NCBI GenBank assembly: GCA_024529925.1 | Contig: JAFEUB010001384.1 | Location: 1,608,001-1,672,000 of the forward strand | Direction of reading: 5' to 3' | Length of the DNA: 64,000 nucleotides | Source of the DNA: Ophthalmolycus amberensis | Lineage: Eukaryota > Chordata > Actinopteri > Perciformes > Zoarcidae | In this document: positions 25,009 to 36,936 of the stretch, piece by piece | How positions within the stretch are numbered: position 1 is the stretch's first letter | Layout of the letters: the number at the start of each line of letters is the position of its first letter | Made by a program: the position numbers and the translations under genes | The notes under the pieces: model-generated | Databases searched by the model: none | What the model saw: only the letters and a program-made list of their open reading frames with translations | Told to the model about the DNA's origin: nothing

Positions 25009-26690
25009 GATGTCCAGAGAGGCTTCCTGTGCTCCGCTGTGTTCAACAAACCTGGCTGAGTGGGACCGAGCAGGTCACAGGGAAAGCTTTTTGAAGCGCG
25101 TCCAGGCCCGATCCAGCTCATGCCCCTCCTACAAGAGACACACTATATGCAGGGCTTGTGCATGTCACACCTCCGCACTGGCCTGCACGTTTACAGGGCA
25201 TGTTGATAGGGGAGCGTTATCGGTGCAGCAACTCAGTGGCACGTAGTTCATCAGACGGCACTGACAGTACTACTGTTCATTCTACTAATGCACTCATTGT
25301 AAATCCCACACAAATACACACAGTAGCTGTATATATTAAAAGTAGTAATTGCACAGAACATTATCACTGCATCACAGATGACAGTGTCTCAAAGTTGCTA
25401 ACGAATGTATGATATATACAGAAACATGAATTTGAATAAAAGTCAACCCTGAAAGACCCCAATGATTAAGGCACAATAGTTAACAAACAGTAATAAATCA
25501 TCACTTATTTTTTTTAAACATACATGGGCACATTTAAAGTAATTCATTTATATATTTACGTATTTATGATTTAAGGAACAGAAGATTGAAACCCTCCCTC
25601 GTTTTCTATCTTCAAATTGAAGCTATTCATTCATTTATTTAAATATGAATGAGCCCTTTTTTAATGTCTTTGCCATGATAAACTATTTAGTGACTGTCAT
25701 AGTGGTCGAACACACAAAAGGGAAGAAGACACATATGCATTAGATATCTACGTTAGCCTAAATAAGCTTTTAAACCATACAAATGAAACCCAGACAAAAA
25801 TAATTCTCAAATGCAGCAGCAATTTGTGGACCTCAATGCCCCCAAGCGACCGTTTTATAAAAGCACGGAGTGCAGGGTGTAATGCTCTTCATCAAACGTT
25901 AGAGGGTGAGAAAGGCTTAGTATCTCACGAGAACCAATCATTATTTTTTAGGCATAGTCAGAGTGGTTAATCAAAACACGAAAAGACAATGGTTTAAGTA
26001 ATTTCCTCAAATTGTAAAGAAATCCCTTGAATGGCATTATCCCAAAATATATATTTAAATCAATGTTGCTAATAGGAGGCGACTAATGTATTTCAGAAGG
26101 ATTTACAATGAGAGCAAAAGTAGAATTATAATTCCACATCACCCGCATGACGAGCAAAATCCAGCAGATAGTGTCTGATGCATATTGCATCGTGGACTAC
26201 ATCACTGAAATATGAAAAGTGGAAGACTTTTAATGACTCGTAATAATATTTGGTGACCCATTTTCTATTTCAGAGTCTTTGTCATTTTTGGAGAGTAGCT
26301 TTTGTTCCTTTGGGGATAAAAAGTGTGAATAATTCTGAAAATCATTTCATATTGTTTGGATTTGTGTGTGTTGCTGCAGCTATAACCGTTTTAATTTCAA
26401 AATAAAGTGGAAGAAAATATCAAACGAAAAACGATGAAAAGAAAATCATAAGGGGTCGATTAGTACACGGATCGTTTGATGATCAATGCATTTACAATTA
26501 GAGGGACAGACACCCAGCAATCGTGCCATTTATTGTATGTAAGCCTATTAAATTGGTAAGTATATATAATAATATGGAAAATAATATTTAAAATAAAATG
26601 ACACAACTTAAAATACAAATACAAGTTAAGTAAAACCAGGTTTATAAACCCAACAAATTTAGGCTGGGGATTTCACTAAAAAAACGTTTT
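25009..26690. other. Interval upstream of gpi (gpi promoter side), no gene seen
   Basis: The first 250 bases above the gpi start codon are moderately GC-rich and probably contain the gpi 5' UTR and promoter, though I cannot place a TATA box or start site. From about 25300 the sequence is very AT-rich with no conserved exon, up to the CpG-rich block at 26.7 kb. Confidence 0.5.
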
Positions 26691-26699
26691 GTTTACGAG

Positions 26700-27850
26700 A
26701 CATGTTTGTCGGTTTTATTGTGAAGGTTTCACCGGAAGTGTTAGTTTTTTTTGACGTGGTCTTAACGGTGTTCACACAGACAGGGGATTCGCTGTCAAGA
26801 GGGTGGATGCCTAGAGATGGTGAGCGATGTGGTCATTAACTTAACGTGTATTAACATTGTTCTCGTGTTTTGTTGAAGCTTTTTGGGTTTCTTTTGGTGA
26901 CCTGTATCGGAGTACCGTTGGGCCTCTTATGTTTGTCAACCGTCCACCAGCGCTTACAATCGTGTCGCAGAGAGCTAGCAGCGTAGCTAACGTTAGCTTG
27001 CTTAGCTATGTAGCTTAGCCTGCTTAGAACCGAGGAAACCGATGCGTCCTTTATCGGACTTACCTCACTCTGACATACATATTTTCATTTTTTTCCTTCA
27101 TAATTTAAATCTTAGGCCCCCCATAAACAGTCCGACAGATGGTTTGAGCGAGGGCTGCAAATGCATGTGACGTTTTTCTTTGCATCTATACACATATTTT
27201 GGTATACAAACCTAATTTGATGTCTGCTGATGAAGCGCATCCGCCTAGGCTAGCGAAGGAGGAGCGATTGGCGGTATTATTTTCTGTTTTCATTGCCACT
27301 GGTTTGTATCCGTGGGCGATGCTCCAGATTTGATTCACGTTTTGCACAAGAGTGAGTCAATATACAATAGTATAGTATAATAGTATTTAGCGTTAGCAGC
27401 GACCTGGTTTAACTGCAAGTCCGATAACGGACTTGGGCGTTCTTGGTCGTAACCGCATACCGCACAAAAAGGAATGTAGGTTACCGTGAGACAAGCGGGC
27501 GAATAGGGCGTGATTCGCAGCTCGTGTGTAACGTATGTCCGTGGTGGACGTTAGGCTGACTATATTCAAGGTGCACTAGCTTTAGCTAACACACGACTGT
27601 GTGGCGAGTGTCAAAGTCGGGGGGTGCAGCGGAACCAGGCTGACGATACCGGGGATCTACCTTCTTTGTGCGGTGTGACGTGTTCGTGTCACTCGCTTCT
27701 CTAACGTTTGGTGTGTCGATGCACCGATGCCGCGGAAGCCTGTCCGGCGACCAGGTATTTAGGGCGTTAAAAGGCCGTATTTACAGCTGCGACATAGTGT
27801 TCCCATGACTTCGGCCGTGTTGTCCCACAGAGTTTCGATGAAACCGGCAA
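26700..27850 (+). promoter_or_regulatory. CpG-rich region, probable promoter and non-coding first exon of garre1
   Basis: After AT-rich DNA the sequence abruptly gains CpG dinucleotides (for example near 26730, 26960, 27420-27760), as at vertebrate housekeeping promoters. CTAGAGATG followed by GTGAGCG near 26811-26825 is a good splice donor and could end a non-coding first exon of garre1, whose coding starts 10 kb downstream on the same strand. No TATA box is obvious. It may also drive a divergent gpi transcript, since gpi starts only 1.7 kb away on the other strand. Assignment is by position and composition only. Confidence 0.45.
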
Positions 27851-30800
27851 ACTGCGCTTGCGGGGATTCTGTTACACCTTCCTGCTAAATAGTGATCTGG
27901 GTTTAAAATATTCCCCGAGCAAGTACCAAACTAACAACTAGTTAGTCTTCTACCTCGTTGCGGTGTTAAGTAACGGTAGCCGTACTCTTACCTACACAAC
28001 CACAGTGGCGTTGGTAACGTGGCTTTATTTAGTCTCTATAGTACAGAGGAGATATCTGGGATTGCATTAATATGTAACGTCGCCCCACTTCTCTCGAGGA
28101 CTGAAGGACTCCATAGTCTATAAAGGGGTCTGTGTTTTGACATCCAGTGGTGAGCTTTCCCTGATTTGGTCGTTGGGCGTGTAGAAAATTAAAGTAGCAA
28201 AGAACCATTTAGTTGCTTCATAGGATTTGTTAATGCAGAACAAATGGATCGCTCCTGATCTCAGTCAGTATTTACCGAGAGTGTCTGTGCATTGGATGTC
28301 TGAAGGAAAGATGATCCAGGTTTGCAGGGTCTGTGAGTAGTAGCCAGTCTGTTTGCTATTGGAATCTGAAAGCCCGCTTCCATTGTCATTACATCAACCA
28401 TATTTTAACAGTTTATATTGGGTAATTGCATTTTGCAAATCGCCTTGTTGACCGTAATACTTGTTCTTTTCTAATATGGTTGAAGTGACGCATGTGTTTT
28501 TCCACCCTATAAAGCAAATTGTTGTTAACGCTTAAATTATGACCATTTCAACTTTAAATCGTATATGTTTGTTTTCAGATATATACGATTGTATGAATGT
28601 CGATGATGTTGAATTGGGGCCCGATATCCCTTTCACTGACATGAACATCTCAATAAAGTTTAATTTCAGACTTAGAAGGAGGCATACATGTAATTTCCTT
28701 CCTTTTGTTGAGTTTTGCAGGCTTGCACAGCTTTCATAGGAAACAGCCCCGACTCAACGTGTTGACATCGAACACAGCTGTGTCACTGTAGAAAAACCAA
28801 GTGCTTTGCTCTGCAACATTCCTGTGTCTGTGTTTAAACTCTTTTCAATAGCTCAACCATGTACGTCAACAGTCATCAAAGTTTGTGGACAAGTTCTAAA
28901 GCTCCGGTTATTTGTCAACATGCGATTGTGTGATATGTAAAGTAGAGACACTTTTCCGTCTTCTAATCCGGATGCATGTGTGAGGAAGTCAACATACAGT
29001 CACAAGATTACTGTTTGCGCTGGCCTCGGGTGGAGCACAGTCCTGTGCTTCACTGACACTGTCTCCACAGACCGGAATGCTATTTCCTTCAACAAAGGAG
29101 CTTTCTAATGTCTCTCTTGCTGCTCAGTTTTAGATTTATACAGACCAGCGTTGCAGAGAAGTCTCTGCTGGGGCAAAGGGGGGAGATAACCCAGGCAGGC
29201 CGTGGTATTATTAGAAGCTGGAAATTTACTTTCTTCTCTTAGATTGAACCAGACAGTATAATTACAAATTATTATTTTAGGTGTGTGTATGTGGGCACTG
29301 GCTGTTTCATCTCTGAATTTTGAGATTTTGACGAAGCCGCCTCCCTCAAGATGGTATCGGAGGAACAACAGGTGTAAAGAGAAGGAAGCTCAATGTTACC
29401 TCCGGTGGATAGCTTCCACTAAACACCACCATACAGACATATTCGTAGTTATTTATGGCTTGGTTATTCTTACATAAGCATATGCCAGGAATATCTTAAC
29501 ATCTTGGTTCACTTCAGTGACCCACAAACTTCCATGGCACAGCTCAAACATACAGCTTAGTAACTGAATCAAATCTCTTCAATCAAGTGAGCTGTTGATC
29601 GTAAACAGTAATGTCTCATTGGCTTGGAGAACAAGTCCTAAATGCGTGATACTTCAATGTGATGCTTTCAAGGGGCAGTTTGTAAAGCACTTTGTCATTA
29701 AAGATTTGTTTAAACATGTAGGATCTTGGGACATACTTTCTGTTAACAATTAACTGCACTGAAATCCTTGGTAAAAATGGTAAAGAAGATTGGGTGAAGA
29801 GACATATCACAGCAACCCTGTACAAATATTGTTTTGTTGTGCAAAATGGATGTCAAATTAGACATTATGTCAGCGGTAATCTTTACTGGAAAATCCATAC
29901 CTCAACAAGAATAATAACACTCGGTGATCGTGACGCCACGTTGTCCACTTCTGGCCTAAGAGTTAAAGTTCCGTCCTCGTGTTTCATCATCTCCACCTCC
30001 ACCAAGTTGAGCCGGCCCGTGCAGCACACAGAGATGCGTGCTTGTTTGAGTTTGTATTGTGTGACAGGATTTTCATTTGGACTGCACAAAGCTAACGAAG
30101 CTATTTGCACTAGTGTGTGGCAGCGGGGCGGAGGTCTGTTTCCTCTGACACACGGGATCTATTCTGGTCCACTGCTCTTTCGTCCACTGCTCGGTTAGCG
30201 CAGCTTATTTTGAACTTATTTTGGCAGAATTGAAGATGATGTTAGTCCTCAAGCAAAGGGAAGCAGCTCGTGGATTTACAGATGAGGTGGACACACATCT
30301 TACACTTGTCCCCCTGGGAAACCAGTTTGGGCTTAGTTTGTGGTCAGCTATTTGCCCCCTCAGTCAAACGTTCCCAGTGAGATGCATGAGGTGATGATCA
30401 AATAAAACAAGAATCAAGGCTCTCGTGTAACCTGATGCATATCTTTGTTAATCCCTGCTGGATATATTTTGCTTGTGGTTTTCCACGATGAGTGTTGGAG
30501 GTCAGGGTCAGCTACCCAACGGTGAAGAGTGGAACCGATAGAGATTTGATATGTTGCTCAAGGGCACCTCGGCAGTGGCTTGAAACAAGGTCCACTGTTT
30601 AAAGGTATGATTCCTTTCTCCACCACCTTACTGCATCCTGTTGTTATCGTACCTGTCGACCTCATCTATCAATACTCTGTGTGGTCAGGGAGACCTTTCT
30701 TTCTCTTCTGTGACTTACAATTACTTCAAGATTTTGCACTTTTTATTTGGCTCGATTTCCCGGCGTTGAAATACAGAAACAGTTTGTTTGTGTGACCAAG

Positions 30801-33800
30801 CCTGAGTTTCAGACTTCTATGGCACCTACATATCCTGGCTCATTGTGCCTAAATTGGACGAATGAATTCTCACTCTTGTCCTGGCTAAAAATACAGCACC
30901 CTGGTGGCTGGCATGCTGCACAACCTGCAAGCTCAATATGTCGCCTGCTCAATATAGGCTGAGGAAAGCATTTTCATCCCCACAGGTTGCCACCAGCCTC
31001 TCATGAATGGAACTGACATGAGAGCCTTTCAGCGCAGCTCTCACTTGTTGAAGCCCACCGTTGGGCACACTGAACACACTGTTGTGCGCCGCTATTCTGG
31101 AAAGGAGGTCTGAGCTCATTCTTTTTGCCATCCGTCAAACAGTGAAAGGCATCAGTTCTTTGTGTAAAAGCTCTGATTAGGTCAAACCAGATGGGACTTC
31201 TTATTTATTGCCATTCATGTGTCCATTAAGGAGTTCATTATCGTCTTTATTCCCCTGGTGACACTTAAATTAAATAGATTTGTTTATGTTTTTTAATCTT
31301 GGTGTTATTATTTAATTAAGGCAAAGGCACATGTTGAGACGTATGCTTGCATATGCGACACAGACCTGTGGGGCCCTCAAGTATGTTCTTTGTTAATTTG
31401 GCGAGTCTGCTATTTTTATTGGAGCCGTAAGCTACTTACAATGTCTGTAATGACGGTACAGGTGAGCCTTATACTATCTAACTGCATCAGCCTCCTGACT
31501 GATATGAGCATCAGGTTTAGTCCTAAATTACTCAACAGTGGTTTGCCTCAGGAAAGGTTTCACTGCTGCTTTAGAAAGTGTAGAATCTGCCAAAAAAAAA
31601 TGCAAGCTAGCAGAACTGGCTGCGATTTCACAGAAAAGTGTATATGCGAAGTATCAAAGTAAATGTATTTTTAGTTCCAAACCCTCAGATCAAAATTGGG
31701 ACCAAAGGGGGATTGGTCGTGCAACACCAAACATTACCCTCAAACCACAGAAACCTGCAGCTGCCTCCAAAATAGTTCCAGGAGAAACACCATACTGATG
31801 GCAGAAGATCTATTCCTGCTGTTAATATCAAGCCATAGCAGAGGGCTTTTATTTTTCTCTTCTTCTAACAAAGTAGTGCAGCTGCATGTGCAAGAGTGTG
31901 TGTGTGTGGTGTGTGTGTTTTTCTGTGTGCTGGTATGAGGAGACCAGGGCCTGCCACAATACTCTCCTTGTGTTTCTGCGGGCCTGGCTCAGCTCCTGTC
32001 ACACAGTTGCTCACGGCACTTGTCCCGTCACTTGGACTGACCTCCTCGACCCGTCTGCTGATCCTCAGACGTTACTGTAGCTTATCTGCTCCGCGGAATG
32101 TCCTCAGTCAAGCTTTCCTTTCAAATCAACAGCCTTGCTCTCCAAATTCAATTAGTTCTTTTAAAAAAATATATTTCTTTGCACTCACTGAACACAATAT
32201 TTTGAATTGCTTTGCAATGTGCGTTCATTTTTCCTGACCTGCTTCTTTGTGCTCGTTTGAACCCACATTGAGAGAGTTCTTGGGGAAATGCATTCCTTTG
32301 CTTCATTGGCAACAGATGTAGGGTAGAGCAATTTCTTATTTTTTCTTTCTCTGAGCCGAACCTTTTAGAGTGTCTAAAAACAGTGCGGTGTGCACCGTAG
32401 GGCAGCTGTTTTGCCCGTGGAGGCTGAAATAGACTTCATGAGAGAGTTAATGTCGGGCCTGTGGCCGGAGCGTCAGAGGGCCCGTGTTTGCCTCCCGGTG
32501 GCAGATGGATAAGGAGCTGTCAGCATGGGTAACAGCTGCCCCATCCATGGCGATTAAACTACCTAGCTTTGATGTGACCGTCGCAGAAATATGGCCGCAG
32601 ATACAAAAGTAATTGGAAATAACGAGTGGCAGCGTCCCGACGGTTACAGAAGTGGGCTCGTGACCGGCGGGTGTAGTTAGTCAAATTTGTTGGGAAATCT
32701 GTTTGCGGAAAGTGAACAAAATTTAATGGCCAATGCTTCTCAACAACTTGTGTGAAGGTGCCTTTGAGCACTGGCAATTTCATGCTCGTGTGGAGCTGGC
32801 CAGTAGTAGAAGGGTGCAGATGTACTTGGGCACCAACCCAGGTGTAATATGTTTCACATAATGACGGTAAGTTGTTGTAGAAAAGAGCCGACATTCATAG
32901 CTAGTTTTGTGGTGGGGTTTTTAGGTTTCCTTAAGTGAAAACAACATAAAACATTTTGAAGCTTGTCGCTAGAATGCTTCCACTTGTTCCACTTGGAAGC
33001 TGCATTTGTTTACCCGGAGGTTTGCACAAATGGTTAAATCACGCTTGGTACTGTGATTTACTACACACCCCTACCCAGTGGGACATTTAATCAGACTTTT
33101 TTTTTGTTGCTGGCGACAGGGCGCTCGCTCCAGGAAACCTTAACCCCCCCTTCCTGTTGAAGCGGAACAGCTGACACGTACGGCGAGTTGGGAAGTTGAG
33201 CTAACATTAGCCCCAAGCAGCCTCTGCTGGAGGAAGCACATTAAAGTGGGCTGGCACCGCTCCAGAACATCCAGAGGGGCTCTCCTATCACATGTGTTTG
33301 TTTGGGTGCAACTTTAATACAGTGTGCCCTGCAACAGGAGGCTGGCAGCCAACAGGACCAGCAGGCCTCATTAATATTGATGCCGTTTCTGCTGCTCCTC
33401 TTGGGATAACCTCTGCTTGCAGAATTTTCCAGCCAGGAAGGAAATGCTGACCACTAGCACGCTCTCCTAACATTACATATATCTGCCTGGAACAAAGCAA
33501 ATGGCCCAACAAAAAAAATCTGGCTCTGTTGTTCAGACTGAGTGGAACGTGACTCACTGCACCTAATATCACTTCCCACTTTTGTTTTTCACTCAGAGGA
33601 GTGTGGAGCGAAAAACTACGTCAATCCAAATGCCAAATCCAAAGAAGCAGTTGAAGCCATGAGAAAAGGGTGCGAGTCAACGGATGTCAAACTGTAGCGG
33701 TGTAATATCACGGCTAGTTAAACCTAACAAAGAAAGCTACATGTTTTCTCCAAGATGAATTATTCAACTTTTGGTTTTACCACTGTCAATTAGTTCTAAT

Positions 33801-36006
33801 TATTTCCAGCTGTGAGCATGTCTACTATTTAATTTAGCAATACATGTGGCAATAGTGTTTCGAAGAAATTCTAAATATGAAATAAATTATGTACAAATTG
33901 AATGAAAGTTGTCCAGTTTTGATCCCTACAGTAGCCTTGCTGACCGGTTAGTCTTCTTCTCCACACCTTGATTCACTGTGTTTCTGTACTCTTCCCTGTT
34001 ATTTGGCCCAACAGTACGAAAGTGTGAGAAGTGGAGTGGCTATCCCCGTGCTAGCTAAGCTCAGGTTCCTGTTTACCTCGCAGAAGAGAATATCCTATTA
34101 ACTGTGTCAACTAGCAGACAGTGTGGGGCACCTGGCAGGTTCTCTCTGTGGCTTTAATCCCTGGGATTTAGAGGACTGCACTAGTTAGCTGCCACAGAGT
34201 ACCCAGCAGACATTTTAAGCACATTGAGTCCACAATAAAACAACAGCAGACCACTGGGTAAAAGGTGACTGGGACGAGCGCAGCACTACACACAAAGTTG
34301 AATGTTGTTCAACTGTCGGTGACCTGTAAGAATGCCAAACGTGCAGCTCTTGGAGCAGAATAGATCTGGTCTGATCCGGTATATCGGATCACTGCATTCT
34401 TAGCAAAGATCTTGAAAATGTGTTAACCACTATTAGCCGACAACTGACCTCTAATATGATTTAAGAATTGAACTAGTTAACGCACAGCTCCTGTTCAGGA
34501 AAACACTTAAAGTTCTGGAAGGTGTCAACATGTTACATTGGCAGAAAAAGTGTTGTTGCACTGCCCATGAGCAAGATCAAATCCCATTGGTTCTAGTGTA
34601 AGTGTGCTTGAGTAAGTAGATGAGCCTCTGTGCGACTTATATATTACATTAACAACTTGCCTGTAATGTAAGGGTTAAAAAAACAAAAGGGAGGTCACTA
34701 GTTTCCATTGGCGCTGTCTCTACGCTTCACAGCCAGGGACAGTTGGGGGGGGGGGGGCTGTTTAGTGCCGGGTGTACCACTCTGTGTGTGAAAGGAAGTG
34801 AGGTTTGACAGTCAGGAGAATGTTGTCGGCAATGCCTGATGGAAGCTACGCATGTAAGGCCACTACGCGTCCGCTTAGCATACAGACGGCTACGTGGTGT
34901 TATCTAGTTGGGGATGGTGAATTTCCCCGACTCATCCCAAAAACACAGAAGCTGGTGCGGCATGGTGCTACGAGATAACACAGTGTGAATGTTTGACAGC
35001 CCTGCTGTGTAGGGAGCTTTGTAGCTAACAGATTAGTCATGTTGATGTTTGCTGTCCCATTGGGTGTAATATCAGGAGTGTGTCTGTCAACCAGCAACAA
35101 CAAGAACAAGTTATTACAGATCTTCAATCAAATTCCTATCAGCTTTATTGACAGAGGCAGTTTTTACAGTTTTATTCTTGTCAGAAATACCACGAGGTGT
35201 GTTCAGTCGTGAACGTGTCCTGGTGAGATCTACAGTCACCAGCTGACCTCTGGCTGCCTGTGACAGAGCTCACTTGTAGTAAGAGATGTGAGGTCAAGTC
35301 CCCCTCAATCTCGACAATGTAAAAATATTATAATCAAGCCAAATGGAGAAGTACAAGTCCCGTAATTGAATGCGAGTATTGTGAGTCCTGCTATGTGTTG
35401 CTCAACAGACCCTGCAGTGTCCTCCAACAATGGCTTCTTGCAGGAATTTCTCTCTGCAGCTGTGTTCTGCTAAACCAGACACTGCCACGGATTCTTTTCA
35501 GAGACGCTCTCTGGGGTATGGTGTTAGTAATCGTCTAGAAATGTCCAACTTTAAACCACACAGCTCTTTACAAAACAGAGATGTAATGTTACCACCACGT
35601 TTCGAGAAATGTGGCTAAATGTCATCCTTTTTCCAACCGGCTTTTATCCGTCGCTACATGACTTGATACATCCCAAAATATTATGGATGTCACAATTTAT
35701 ACTCTGGTGTTTGATATGATCACTGTATGGATGTATCGTAAACTGAACACAACTACTACAAACTATCATTGTGTATCATAACCACGGAGAATGTGTGCTC
35801 AACTGCCCGACAAATGTGAAATAATTATTGTGAACTTTCTCACTTCTGCTTTCAGTTTGATCAGCTGACGAGATTTTTATACTAGAATATGAATTTTTTG
35901 AGTAGTCCCACCTATTTTTGGGGTGCAACAGTAAAACAGTTCAAATGAAGCTCGTCCTTCCTCTTTGACGTGATGTTCTGTGTCTCTGCCCCTCTCCTCC
36001 CTGTAG
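27851..36006 (+). other. Leader intron of garre1 (probable), no coding exon seen
   Basis: No segment here shows similarity to garre1 or any other family I know. ORFs of up to about 134 codons (for example 29794-30198) have no domain and biased low-complexity composition. A G run lies at about 34745-34757 and a short TTGCTCAAGGGCACCTCGGCAGTG motif, common in fish repeats, at about 30552. Confidence 0.5.
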
Positions 36007-36105
36007 GAAATGACCTAGAGGCCTTACAGATACATTTGTGCTTTTGTCGCTCTAATCTGCATCCGCGGAGAGCAGCGAGATCTGAAAGCACACTTGTTTC
36101 CAGCG
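36007..36105 (+). other. garre1: Candidate non-coding 5' UTR exon of garre1
   Basis: A pyrimidine-rich acceptor (CTCCTCCCTGTAG) precedes this 99-base segment, and a strong donor (GCG then GTGAGTAA) follows it. It contains ATG-ACC-TAG, a minimal two-codon upstream ORF, so it is unlikely to be coding. It sits 0.8 kb upstream of the garre1 start codon on the same strand. Alternatively the sequence is continuous leader or intron. Confidence 0.4.
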
Positions 36106-36421
36106 GTGAGTAATATCTACCTCAGCCAGCGTACGGGGGGAGAAACCAGGAAGCTGCTGGAGACTTCAGACGGAGCTGTCAGCTGGCTACTCGCTCACCG
36201 CCTGCAGAGTCCTGCTTTGTGAAGAGGATTTGAGACGGACTGGATCTGTCTGCCCTTCACCTCCCATAGCTCCTCTACCAGCCAGTGTACAAGAAACCAC
36301 ATCCTCTGATTTCAGCATTCACGTACTTGTTTTTTATTATTATTAGTCCTTTTCCCTCCATGCTGTTGACCAGTGTCTGATTTTCCTTTGGATTCATTTT
36401 TCATGATTTTCTTTTTTTCAG

Positions 36422-36936
36422 CTTTTAAAAGGATTTTCTACTTTTTATGAGTGCAGGGTGATATTAGTTGATATATGTGTATATACTCTATATACTGTAT
36501 GAAGGATTTGTTTTTCCCATTCTGAAGGAAAGTTAATGCACTTTAAAAATTGACTGCAGTGTAAGTTAAGCGGTGCGTTTGACTTTCTCTCCCCTATTAT
36601 GATCATTTAGTTTGAAGCTGGAAACAGACTGAAGGTGTGTCTGTGCTGTGTGTAAGCTGGGCCTGACGTCTCTGCAGCAGTGCTGCATGTCGGCACTTCA
36701 CTTATAGCCTGCCAGTCTTTTTGACCCCCCCCCCACTCCGACCCCACCCAACTCTGTGCTGCCTCTCTACAAGGCACCCTGACATGAGCCTCTGGCAGGT
36801 GGAGTCCTGCTTTCTTTTTACGTAATTTGAACAGTTTCAGGTCTGTGGGACCGGGTTTGGTGTTTTTGTAAAGAGGACACTTTGCGGGGGAAAAACAAAC
36901 TTTAAAAAAGCAGCTTCCGGTGCTGTTGCACCACTT
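36422..36936 (+). other. garre1: Probable garre1 5' leader directly upstream of the start codon
   Basis: A strong acceptor (CTTTTTTTCAG ending at 36421) is the best splice site upstream of the coding exon, and no better one lies between it and 36937. The leader contains a poly-C patch near 36727-36735. The 293-codon antisense ORF crossing this area and the first coding exon is a shadow of the GC-rich coding strand. Confidence 0.4.

Noticed and set aside
29794..30198. 134-codon ORF in the garre1 leader intron
   Set aside because: No conserved domain, no convincing splice context, and composition like the surrounding intron.
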